Virus record (IMG/VR): IMGVR_UViG_3300020433_000037
Coordinates: 1 to 27,306 of that record
Reading direction: 5' to 3' (one strand)
Length of the DNA: 27,306 nt
DNA from: a virus
The position numbers were made by a program, and so were the translations under genes. The notes beneath the pieces are model-generated. The model did no database searches. It had not been told where the DNA came from and saw only the letters and a program-made list of their open reading frames with translations. The first letter of the stretch is position 1, and each line of letters starts with the position of its first letter. This document shows, piece by piece, positions 12,001-18,223 of the stretch.

Positions 12001-13559
12001 TTGAAATATCTAATATTTGCAGCACAGATACACTATACCTAACAGACATACAAGGTCAAGATAGTTCTTGGACAAACTCAGTTAATCAACAATTAAGATA
12101 TAATGATAGCACTAATGCAAATGGAACTGTTGGTTTAACAACATACAAGATATTGAGTTACAGTGCTGATGGTGCGCCACATGATGGTCAGACATTAACA
12201 ATTCAAGATTTTGAGCATGGTGGATACTCCAGTGTTAATAAATCAATCTTGAAGAGTGTTTCTCCAGATACTGAAACTACTAATTTAGTAGGAGCAATAT
12301 CAGCAACAGATACTCAGTTATCCGTTGGTTCAACCACTGGTTTTTCAGTCTTTGAGGGAATTCCTGTTGGAGCTCAAAATCCAGGTTATATAAAAATTGG
12401 TGATGAGATTATTTCTTACAACCAAGTGGGTGCAACTACACTTAATAATCTTGGAAGAGGTATCGACAATACAATCGCTCAACCTCATGGTCAAGTAAAC
12501 GCTGTTGAATTGCAAAAATATGAAATTAGTGGAATTTCATTAAGAAGAATCAATGGTATAGAGAAAAATATAAATGCATCAGGTATTGATATTGATTCGT
12601 ATAATATTAATTTTGATAGTAGTGCTAATGGACTTGATAGAAGTGCAGATGTGGCAAGTGTAAGTGCTGGAATAGGATCTGCACCTGCATTATCATTTAA
12701 AGAAAAGAGATTTGTTGGCGGTGATAATGTTCACTCATCAACTAATATCATGTTTGGTGCTGCTGTCCCAACATTCAATATATTAAATCCTGGTTCTGAT
12801 ACTAATACAACTGCATCAATTAGAACTGTGTCTGGTACAAGTGTTGGTGGTTCTGAAGTTTCCTTTATCGATCAAGGTTTTGAAACAGTTGAAATTAATG
12901 AATATAATGAGTTTTCAACTCCTCGTTTAGTTGCTTCAAAAGTAAATGAAACTGCTTATCTTAATAATTTACCAAGAAATAAATCATTAACAGTTAATCT
13001 TACATTAAATAAAACTGATTCTTCCGCATTATCACCTATTATTAGAACAGATACTGCATTTGTTGAATTGATTAATCATCGTTTGAATAATCCAGTTGGA
13101 GCAGAGGACTATTCAATTGATCCAAGAGTTGACAACATCGCAAATGATCCACACTCAGCATCATACATGTCAAGAGTGATTGAATTAGTTAAACCTGCAA
13201 CTTCATTAAAAGTTCTTATCTCTGCTTACAGAGATGAGAGTGCTGACTTCAGGGTATTGTATGCATTACAAAAACCTGATGATGGTGGTGAAGTTAAATT
13301 TGAACTATTTCCTGGTTACAATAACATATTAAACACAAGGGAAGATGAAATTGGAAGATTAGTTCGTGATCCTTCAAAAAATGATGGAAGACCTGATGTA
13401 TTCGTACCTGCAAGTTTAGATAATGAATTTTTAGAATATCAATTCACTGCAGAAAATCTACCTGAATTTACAGGATATATAATTAAAATTGTGATGTCTG
13501 GTACAAATCAGGCAAGACCTCCTAGATTTAAGGATTTAAGAACTATCGCTGTCAGATGA
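6012..13559 (+). CDS. Giant tail/baseplate structural protein with DUF4815-type N-terminus
   Basis: A 2515-residue protein starting at ATG 6012. The N-terminus (NVSPYFDDFD, then FYKVLFNPGFPVQARELT and FGSHIFKNGSVVIPG, residues 8-66) matches the DUF4815 family found in large tail proteins of marine T4-like phages. Landmarks further on are SGA-type modules near residues 476-495, 880-900 and 1524-1540; a PLAQTF motif near 1643; WLPPGTEYAL near 1752; two GxxY-type repeats at about 1920-1980; an IGDEIISY...RG...PHG module at about 2124-2170; and a conserved-looking C-terminus ending RPPRFKDLRTIAVR. It sits between gp8 and gp13, where T4 keeps genes 9-12 and wac, so it is probably a fibre or baseplate periphery protein. 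The exact role is not known to me. No signal peptide or membrane segment is visible. Its stop overlaps the next start (ATGA). Confidence 0.9.
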   Translation: MAQKSNLNVSPYFDDFDSNNNFYKVLFNPGFPVQARELTTSQSILQNQIEDFGSHIFKNGSVVIPGNLVYDNRYHSVKLNSTNFGIDISLYINNFVGKTITGKISNVSATVEKVALPTTDPVDDITIYVKYIGGNDNFETSAFTDGEALICDENVTYGNTTIQANTDFAGLISEDATSIGSAASIGKGVYFIRGYFVNVSQQTILLDYYTNTPSYRVGLKVTETFVGAKDDDSLYDNAKGFTNFAAPGADRLKITLTLTKKLITDLDDTDFVELLRVDQGKLKKIQSKTQYNLLKDYIAERTYDESGNYTTKQFIPSLHNSLNDNLGSNGIYFEDQKTDQGNTPSDDLAVIKLSPGRAYVRGYQVDKPFTSIVDVEKPRDTEKIKNVTVPFKAPNTLSVYSVHGVPKQGETIDLYSTIQNQPFDDEIGIARVYGFNLKNAEYKDGSTEWDLHLYDIQVRTDLTLHRTVSSGDIPLTSFVVGKSSGAVGFAAVPGAPGGILKLTQTNGKFQAGEALQINGIDFPVGVGTVTTFGINDIKSVRQGGGISGTVNLNSGGGDALNFQARTVLRKAPLPNGTVDMLVGRSGLTTAVNVNGGFLGLKPNDIIIYNDPEKIHDVFNRVSAVGSGSTEVTLSAITGVGLGVTNTFNPDLPLHGIGVKGFLGIPDIRTNETGLFAPLPDSNIASVDLDASNLLISRQITGEETDTAGLLKFDTTQLSGLTDVGFSAFDEDRYSVHFPSGISTAISNSNFRFSAANEITITMNNPQQVTSSPGIVVNTTVQKSKVDSKIKTYNRSTKLVVAKSKYPASGSTALGGGTSELADGLVYNKFFGLRVQDERISLNRPDAAKLIAVYESVDGATPTLDKLTFSASIAVSENCVVGENIIGSDSNAIARVISTSAGGDANSIEVVYLNDSILTTGEVVTFDESNIEAPVQTITLGIKKDLTSSYKLDKGQNKEFYDYSSIVRNQDVAEPTRPLLVIFDHYTVPSGDTGDVFTVLSYDDERYATDIPTIDGNFRASDTLDFRPRVADFTVDTKSPFDFTARTFTGASNIFLKPNEGSLLDYEYYLPRIDKLYLNTKEEFIVQKGIPARYPKPPQKSEGLLEIAQISYPAYLYNPQDAIFKLIDNRRYTMRDIGGIDNRVKNLETTTSLTLLELDTKTLQIQDSEGRNRFKSGFFVDDFKTTNFMTREFTSAEINPNTNELVPVRSRNAIKLDLAPADLNNKSENFPLIDSNLQKTGRAITLKYDEVGWLEQTFATTVENVNPFHVVVYTGNLVLDPTTDIWTRTVQLEDRNITSTRNNEVNLNNNIDLSEFNFAEINRTNRRRRQANASLAGSTQTSSQVNVGGQRNENINQTTRSTFTTTDVSIRNVLISSDRDSFMRSRNTEFVASNLKPKTRYYHFLDNKRGIDLVPKLIEIKNSSGVDGSDGVFTIGETVVGSVGNKTRVRFRLAQPNHKRGKFDSPRTTYSFNPYISTPAGGTAEALPTLYSQTSSVLNVDTEAMAEEAEGTYFGYVTKDMKLVGQESGAVAYVKDVKLISDSIGDVLGTFFLRDPNSTPPGPSVKVETGTKTFRLSSDPNNDPGLPGSSDVSFAEINYISNGTVERWQNEVNTTNIVNNVNLSTNIGFSVNTINVDTITTEFYDPLAQTFVVGGNIEAPSDIDTNDDIDGAFLTAIEVFFAKCDQKTAPITFQIRTTELGIPTRRVIGTPVVLFPDSVVGTDDNGNNILLKNNTSTDASVGTKVTFPEPIWLPPGTEYALVLVSDKSMDYEVWTAIMNEPTVNTQNLPTAEQTTYSTQYAMGALFKSQNGSLWTENQYQDMKFKLYKANFTSNSGTAVFYNPDIITPDNATPDENSVEVPRLLSNPIVTLPKKGRVVVNHFNDTDSSIFSKLVVGRKIHAHDKIRNTAVIEGLGGEISGVGVARGGLNYKANGSTDVETYNIIGQGTGLKVNINSVNGDGSILTITQVGLGKGYKIGDIVGLVTSTADKSTGSGAQLEISNICSTDTLYLTDIQGQDSSWTNSVNQQLRYNDSTNANGTVGLTTYKILSYSADGAPHDGQTLTIQDFEHGGYSSVNKSILKSVSPDTETTNLVGAISATDTQLSVGSTTGFSVFEGIPVGAQNPGYIKIGDEIISYNQVGATTLNNLGRGIDNTIAQPHGQVNAVELQKYEISGISLRRINGIEKNINASGIDIDSYNINFDSSANGLDRSADVASVSAGIGSAPALSFKEKRFVGGDNVHSSTNIMFGAAVPTFNILNPGSDTNTTASIRTVSGTSVGGSEVSFIDQGFETVEINEYNEFSTPRLVASKVNETAYLNNLPRNKSLTVNLTLNKTDSSALSPIIRTDTAFVELINHRLNNPVGAEDYSIDPRVDNIANDPHSASYMSRVIELVKPATSLKVLISAYRDESADFRVLYALQKPDDGGEVKFELFPGYNNILNTREDEIGRLVRDPSKNDGRPDVFVPASLDNEFLEYQFTAENLPEFTGYIIKIVMSGTNQARPPRFKDLRTIAVR

Positions 13560-13774
13560 TTAAAGTTGAAGGACATAAAAATCTTTATCGTGATGAGAAT
13601 ACGGGTGCAATTGTAAACTGTGATGATGTTGCCTATGATAATTATGTTCGTAGTGTAAAGGCATCAGAAATGAAGAAAAATGAAATTGATCAGATGAAGA
13701 ATGATATACAAGATATCAAAGATGCCTTAAAAGAATTGAAGGAGGGGATTAACTTAGTCATAAATAGTAAATAA
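13556..13774 (+). CDS. Small coiled-coil protein of unknown function
   Basis: A 72-residue protein whose ATG (13556) overlaps the TGA of the giant tail protein as ATGA, suggesting translational coupling. The N-terminal half (VEGHKNLYRDENTGAIVN) is a short conserved-looking head. Residues about 37-68 are charged heptads (EMKKNEIDQMKNDIQDIKDA) predicted to form a coiled coil. I recall similar small proteins at this place in marine T4-like phages but know no function. A chaperone or trimerisation partner of the upstream protein is possible but unproven. Confidence 0.8.
   Translation: MIKVEGHKNLYRDENTGAIVNCDDVAYDNYVRSVKASEMKKNEIDQMKNDIQDIKDALKELKEGINLVINSK
13759..13766 (+). promoter_or_regulatory. 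Candidate late promoter CATAAATA
   Basis: CATAAATA matches the relaxed late promoter NATAAATA used by marine T4-like phages. It lies inside the last codons of the 72-residue gene, with its end 26 bases before the ATG at 13793. It could drive the 112- and 197-residue genes and the neck genes behind them. Confidence 0.5.
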
Positions 13775-13792
13775 TATAGTATTGTTAAATAG

Positions 13793-14131
13793 ATGGCTGT
13801 ATATGTATCGAATATTGTAATCAATTCAGGCACAACTTTTTCAGAGACATTTACTTTGGAATCTGCCACTACTAATTCAGCGTTTAATTTAACTGGATAT
13901 GCTGGTGCTGCGCAGATGAGAAAACATGCTGGTAGTTCAACAGCAACATCTTTTACAGTTGAATTTCAGGATCCTCTTACCTCTGGTCAGATTATACTAG
14001 GTCTTACTGCATCTCAAACTGCTACATTGAAACCTGGTCGTTATGTGTATGATATTGTTATTACAAAGGATGCTAATAAACAAACGGTCGTTGAAGGGAA
14101 TGTGTTAGTTCGAGAAGGAGTAACCCGTTAA
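13793..14131 (+). CDS. Small beta-rich probable virion protein
   Basis: A 112-residue protein. It begins VSNIVINSGTTFSETFTL, with later landmarks NLTGYAGAAQMRKH and LKPGRYVYDIVI. The alternating hydrophobic pattern and the ...GRYVYDIVI...EGNVLV ending resemble an Ig-like or BppU-type N-terminal beta domain of tail accessory proteins. This is pattern recognition only. It follows a candidate late promoter, and its TAA overlaps the next ATG as TAATG, so it is probably co-translated with the fibre-like protein after it. No Cys, no transmembrane segment and no catalytic motif is visible. Confidence 0.8.
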   Translation: MAVYVSNIVINSGTTFSETFTLESATTNSAFNLTGYAGAAQMRKHAGSSTATSFTVEFQDPLTSGQIILGLTASQTATLKPGRYVYDIVITKDANKQTVVEGNVLVREGVTR

Positions 14132-14724
14132 TGGCAAACATCAAAGTTCGTGTAGGTGGAGATAGTATCAAAGCCCGTGTCGGACAATCAAATGCTGTTA
14201 AAGTTATCGCTGCTGCCTCAGGTGGAGCGATAAGTGCTGATACCGCTATTAATGTAGTTGGTGGTATTGCTTCGGTTTCTCAACTATCAGTTGGTGAAGT
14301 TTCTGGAATGCCAGGTGTCTCCACTTTTTTTGGAGGATCTTTTTTCAAAGACATTGTTACCATTGATGGTTTAACAACATTAAATGGAATCACAACAGTC
14401 ACAGCACCTACATTATTTGCAAAACAACTAAATATTGCAGGTGTTTCGTCATTTATTGGAATTGTCACAACTGGAAGCGACCTTTTTGTAGGTGGTGACC
14501 TATATGTTGGAGATGATTTAAGATTTGACGAATTCAATGCCAGAAATGGAAACATCACTGGTATTTTAACTGCAGTAACATCTAATGTTACCAGTAATTT
14601 TACTGTTGGCGGTAATGTAGATATCGGTGGAAATGCAGATATCACAAGTGCATTAACTGTTGGTGCAAATGCTGATATAACCGGAACACTCACTGCTGGA
14701 TTGATAGATGGAGGTTTTTATTAA
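14131..14724 (+). CDS. Fibre-like repeat protein, probable virion component
   Basis: A 197-residue protein with translationally coupled start (TAATG at 14129-14133). The N-terminus carries a short internal duplication, IKVRVG and IKARVG (residues 4-9 and 13-18). From about residue 85 the protein is built of short beta repeats: GVSSFIGIVTTGSDLFVGGD, then TVGGNVDIGGNADI and TVGANADITG. Such hexapeptide-like turns suggest a trimeric beta-helix or fibre shaft. It sits immediately upstream of gp13, where T4 has wac (fibritin), but it lacks the heptad coiled coil of fibritin, so I do not call it wac. A tail or neck fibre segment is the best guess. Confidence 0.8.
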   Translation: MANIKVRVGGDSIKARVGQSNAVKVIAAASGGAISADTAINVVGGIASVSQLSVGEVSGMPGVSTFFGGSFFKDIVTIDGLTTLNGITTVTAPTLFAKQLNIAGVSSFIGIVTTGSDLFVGGDLYVGDDLRFDEFNARNGNITGILTAVTSNVTSNFTVGGNVDIGGNADITSALTVGANADITGTLTAGLIDGGFY

Positions 14725-14726
14725 AA

Positions 14727-15566
14727 ATGGCAAAACCAAGTAGTAGACAAGAATTAATAGATTACTCTTTAAGGAGACTAGGTGCTCCTGTGCTGGAAAT
14801 AAATGTTGATGATGACCAAATAGATGATTTAGTTGATGATGCTCTACAAGTCTTCAATGAACGTCATTTTGATGGTGTTGAAAGAATGTATTTAAAATAT
14901 AAATTTACACAAGATGATATTGATAGAGGAAAGGCAGATGGAACATCAGGAGTTGGAATTGTAACAACAACAGGTATATCAACTAATCCTGCAACCACTG
15001 TTTCAAGTAATTTTTATGAAACATCAAACTATATACAAGTTCCAGATTCAGTAATAGGAATAGAAAGAATATTTAAATTCGATACCAGCACAATATCAGG
15101 TGGTATGTTTAGTATTAAATATCAATTATTTTTGAATGATCTTTATCGATTTAATTCCGTTGAATTACTACAATATTCAATGACAAAGACTTATCTTGAA
15201 GACATTGATTTCTTATTGACACCTGAGAAACAAGTTAGATTTAACAAGAGACAAAATCGTTTATACTTGGATATGGATTATACTGCAGTGAATAAAGATG
15301 ATTTTATTGTGATTGATTGTCAAAGAATCTTAGATCCAAATACATTCACCAGTGTATATAATGATAGTTTCTTAAAAATATATCTGACTGCACTTATTAA
15401 GAGACAGTGGGGACAAAACCTAATGAAGTTTAGAGGGGTAAAATTAGCAGGTGGAATTGAATTAAATGGTAGAGAAATATATGAAGATGGTGAAAGAGAT
15501 TTAGAAAATATCAGACAAAGAATGCAACTTGAGTATGAGACACCTCCTCTTGATTTTATTGGTTAA
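14727..15566 (+). CDS. gp13: Neck protein gp13 (head-tail connector)
   Basis: Homologue of T4 gp13, which with gp14 forms the neck that seals filled heads and joins head to tail. The 279-residue length is close to T4 gp13 (309). The N-terminus SRQELIDYSLRRLGAPVLEI (residues 6-25), followed by an acidic DDDQIDDLVDDALQ stretch, is the family signature in marine T4-like phages. GGAGG at 14710-14714 upstream of the ATG is a good ribosome binding site. The gene is followed after six bases by gp14. Confidence 0.93.
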   Translation: MAKPSSRQELIDYSLRRLGAPVLEINVDDDQIDDLVDDALQVFNERHFDGVERMYLKYKFTQDDIDRGKADGTSGVGIVTTTGISTNPATTVSSNFYETSNYIQVPDSVIGIERIFKFDTSTISGGMFSIKYQLFLNDLYRFNSVELLQYSMTKTYLEDIDFLLTPEKQVRFNKRQNRLYLDMDYTAVNKDDFIVIDCQRILDPNTFTSVYNDSFLKIYLTALIKRQWGQNLMKFRGVKLAGGIELNGREIYEDGERDLENIRQRMQLEYETPPLDFIG

Positions 15567-15572
15567 TGACAA

Positions 15573-17012
15573 ATGGCATTAAATCCCTTTTTTCTACAAG
15601 GATCACAAAGTGAGCAGAGACTTGTTCAGAGTTTAATCAATGAACAATTACAAATTTATGGTGTAGATGTAATCTATCTACCTAGAAAAATTCTATCGAA
15701 AGATGAAATATTAACTGAAGTTCAGTCATCTACATTTAATGATAACTATGCGATTGAAGCATATATCAATACCTATGAAGGATATACTGGTGCTGGTGAT
15801 ATTATGACTAAATTTGGAATGAGTTTAAAAGATGAGTTAACAGTCACAATATCAAAAGAAAGATTTGAAGATTTTATAAGTACATTTTTAGCAGACTTGC
15901 CTTCAAGTGAAAGAGAAATTGCAACAAGACCTTGCGAAGGAGACTTAATATTTTTCCCGTTAGGACAAAGAGTATTTGAAATTAAATTTGTAGAGCATGA
16001 ACAACCTTTTTATCAGTTAGGTAAAAATTATGTCTATCAATTGAAGTGTGAACTATTCGAACTTGAAGATGAACTTAGCAACATATCAGGTGATGCACTT
16101 GAGACAATTGCACAAGAAGTAGATGATGAGATGACTGATTATGGTTATATGACAAGTCTATCAGTTGTCTCAGTCGGTCAAACTGCAAGTTTAGGTGTAG
16201 GTACAGTTTCAGGATATATTAGAAAAATTGAACTTACAAATGATGGATTTGGTTATACAAAAGTTCCAACCGTTTCAATCACACCAGCACCTGCAGGTGG
16301 AACAAACGCTTCAGCAGTCGCAATCACAACATCTGTTGCTGATGTATTTTCAGTTAAAGAAATACTACTCATCAATCCAGGTTCTGGATATACTGTTGCT
16401 CCAACAATTACAATTAATAGTTTCTTGTCAACAATTGCAGGTATCGGTTCAACCACATTTGGTGTAGGTGCTGCTGCAACTTCAGTTCTTGTAACTAATT
16501 CTGCAGGTATTGGTAGTATCTCAGTATCCGAACAAGGATCTGGATATACATCAGATACTGCACCAACAGTTACAATATCAGCACCATCTTCAGGAGTTAC
16601 AGCAACAGGTGTCGTTCAGATTGATGCTGATAATAATAGGATTTCCAGAGTGCTAATTTCAGATGCTGGTATTGGATACACTTCAAGTCCAATTATTTCA
16701 GTTTCAAGTCCTGCAATCATAAGTGGCATCGGAACTTATCAGTTCGGAGAACTTGTTGTTGGTTCAAAATCTGGTGCAAGGGGAAGAGTTAAGAAATGGG
16801 ATTTGGATGATAAGATTCTCACACTGGGTTCTACAAATAAAGAATTTCAACCAGGTGAACTTGGAATTGGAACAGTTTCAGGTGCTCAATATGCTATTGA
16901 TAGAATACTATCTGATGGTTTTAATGATAAATATGATAAGGCAAGTGAAATTGAAGTCGCAGCAGACGAAATTATTGATTTCTCAGAAGGCAATCCATTT
17001 GGTACATTTTAA
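15573..17012 (+). CDS. gp14: Neck protein gp14, enlarged by a beta-repeat insertion
   Basis: Homologue of T4 gp14, partner of gp13 in the neck. Residues 1-190 form the conserved core (LNPFFLQGSQSEQRLVQSLI at the start, then VDVIYLPRK; later GDLIFFPL and YQLKCELFELEDE). T4 gp14 is about 256 residues; this protein has 479. The extra length is largely four repeats of a GxGYTxxPxVxI motif, at residues 223-236, 268-281, 320-335 and 364-377, spaced 44-52 residues apart. A C-terminal GSKSGARGRVKKWD segment (398-410) follows. The identification rests on the core plus the gp13-gp14-gp15 order. The stop overlaps the gp15 start (TAATG). Confidence 0.92.
   Translation: MALNPFFLQGSQSEQRLVQSLINEQLQIYGVDVIYLPRKILSKDEILTEVQSSTFNDNYAIEAYINTYEGYTGAGDIMTKFGMSLKDELTVTISKERFEDFISTFLADLPSSEREIATRPCEGDLIFFPLGQRVFEIKFVEHEQPFYQLGKNYVYQLKCELFELEDELSNISGDALETIAQEVDDEMTDYGYMTSLSVVSVGQTASLGVGTVSGYIRKIELTNDGFGYTKVPTVSITPAPAGGTNASAVAITTSVADVFSVKEILLINPGSGYTVAPTITINSFLSTIAGIGSTTFGVGAAATSVLVTNSAGIGSISVSEQGSGYTSDTAPTVTISAPSSGVTATGVVQIDADNNRISRVLISDAGIGYTSSPIISVSSPAIISGIGTYQFGELVVGSKSGARGRVKKWDLDDKILTLGSTNKEFQPGELGIGTVSGAQYAIDRILSDGFNDKYDKASEIEVAADEIIDFSEGNPFGTF
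16239..16703 (+). repeat. Four-copy GYT beta-repeat inside gp14
   Basis: Translated copies are NDGFGYTKVPTVSI, NPGSGYTVAPTITI, EQGSGYTSDTAPTVTI and DAGIGYTSSPIISV. The periodicity is about 135-155 bases at DNA level, but the copies are diverged in nucleotides and recognisable mainly as protein. The block interrupts or extends the conserved gp14 fold. Confidence 0.85.
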
Positions 17013-17809
17013 TGTTAGGAACTTATTACTACCATGAAATCATAAGAAAGACGATTATATCGTTTGGAACTTTGTTTAATGATATAAACATTCGACATGA
17101 TGGTTCAGATGGAAAAACTTTTAGTGAATTAAAAGTACCATTAGCATACGGTCCTTCTCAAAAATTTCTAGCAAGATTAGAACAACAAGCAGATTTAAAT
17201 AAACCAGTCGCAATTACATTACCAAGAATGTCATTTGAGATGACATCAATACAATATGACTCTGCAAGAAAACTTGGAGTTACACAAACATTCAAAGCAT
17301 CTGATGGCACTAACTTAAAAAAAGTTTTTATGCCTGTTCCTTATAATATTGGTTTTGAATTAAATATTCTTGCAAAGTTAAATGATGATGCGTTGCAGAT
17401 TGTGGAGCAGATATTACCATATTTCCAACCATCTTTTAACTTAACGATTGATTTAGTCAGTGCAATTGGTGAAAAGAGAGATATACCAATCATTTTGGAT
17501 TCAATGAATTTTCAAGATGATTATGAAGGAGATTTTGCAACAAGAAGGGCATTAATATATACATTAGGATTTACAGCAAAGACTTACTTGTTCGGACCTG
17601 TACCATCATCCTCAGAGGGTATCATTAAGAAAGTTCAAGTTGATATGGCTGCTAATACAGATACCAAAACTGCAAAACGTGAAGTGAGGTACACTGTTGA
17701 ACCCGATCCACTATCAGCAGGTCCTGATGATGATTTTGGATTTAGTGAAACAACCTCATTCTTCTCTGATGGTAAAACATATAGTCCTACACAAAGGAAA
17801 GACATTTAA
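17012..17809 (+). CDS. gp15: Tail terminator / sheath stabiliser gp15
   Basis: Homologue of T4 gp15, which caps the completed tail tube and sheath and connects the tail to the neck. The length of 265 residues is close to T4 (272). The N-terminus MLGTYYYHEIIRKTIISFGT followed by LFNDINI, and the middle motif FLARLEQQADLNKPVAITLP, are typical of the family. The start overlaps the gp14 stop by one base (TAATG), so expression is probably coupled with gp14. Confidence 0.93.
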   Translation: MLGTYYYHEIIRKTIISFGTLFNDINIRHDGSDGKTFSELKVPLAYGPSQKFLARLEQQADLNKPVAITLPRMSFEMTSIQYDSARKLGVTQTFKASDGTNLKKVFMPVPYNIGFELNILAKLNDDALQIVEQILPYFQPSFNLTIDLVSAIGEKRDIPIILDSMNFQDDYEGDFATRRALIYTLGFTAKTYLFGPVPSSSEGIIKKVQVDMAANTDTKTAKREVRYTVEPDPLSAGPDDDFGFSETTSFFSDGKTYSPTQRKDI

Positions 17810-17811
17810 TT

Positions 17812-18222
17812 ATGGATAACCAAAACTCTGAAAATCAAATAGTAAACGTAGATGCAACTCCTGTTGATAAAGGTCAGTTGCAGAAAATAGAGGATGTTGA
17901 GAAAGATTATTCATATACTAGAGGTAATTTATATTCACTAATTGAGAAGGGGCAAGAAGCAATTAATGGTATAATGGAAGTTGCTGGCGAAACTGCAAGT
18001 CCAAGAGCATATGAAGTTGCAGGACAATTAATTAAGTCAGTTGCAGATACAACTGATAAGTTAGTTGACTTACAAAAGAAAGTTAAAGAATTGGATGAAG
18101 ATTCTCCAAAAAGTCCAAGTAGTGTCACTAATAATGCATTGTTTGTAGGTTCTACATCTGACCTATCAAAGATGCTCAAAAAGGGTTTTCTAAATAATAA
18201 CGAGTCTAAGGAAGCTAAATAA
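17812..18222 (+). CDS. gp16: Terminase small subunit gp16
   Basis: Homologue of T4 gp16, the DNA-recognition and regulatory subunit of the packaging motor. It has 136 residues (T4 164). The central helical part DYSYTRGNLYSLIEKGQEAI (residues 31-50), then SPRAYEVAGQLIKSVADTTD and KLVDLQKKV, corresponds to the T4 DFEFARSNLYGLI...HPRAFEVLSTLLKQSSDVT region. AAGGA at 17794-17798 may serve as ribosome binding site. Both ends are polar and low in complexity. Confidence 0.9.
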   Translation: MDNQNSENQIVNVDATPVDKGQLQKIEDVEKDYSYTRGNLYSLIEKGQEAINGIMEVAGETASPRAYEVAGQLIKSVADTTDKLVDLQKKVKELDEDSPKSPSSVTNNALFVGSTSDLSKMLKKGFLNNNESKEAK

Positions 18223-18223
18223 T

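Noticed and set aside
14280-14693. Minus-strand open frame of 137 codons opposite the fibre-like gene
   Set aside because: Pro/Val/Ser-rich shadow of the Gly/Thr/Asn-rich plus-strand repeats; no promoter or ribosome binding site.
14131-14724. Fibritin (wac) by position just before gp13
   Set aside because: The protein is built of short beta repeats and lacks the long heptad coiled coil and foldon-like end expected of fibritin.
16239-16703. CRISPR-like spaced repeat
   Set aside because: The regularity is at protein level inside an uninterrupted gp14 frame; the DNA copies are diverged and spacing varies.
16228-17037. Two out-of-frame plus-strand frames within gp14
   Set aside because: Gln/Leu-rich shadows generated by the CAA/TTA-type codon pattern; gp14 in the other frame is clearly conserved.
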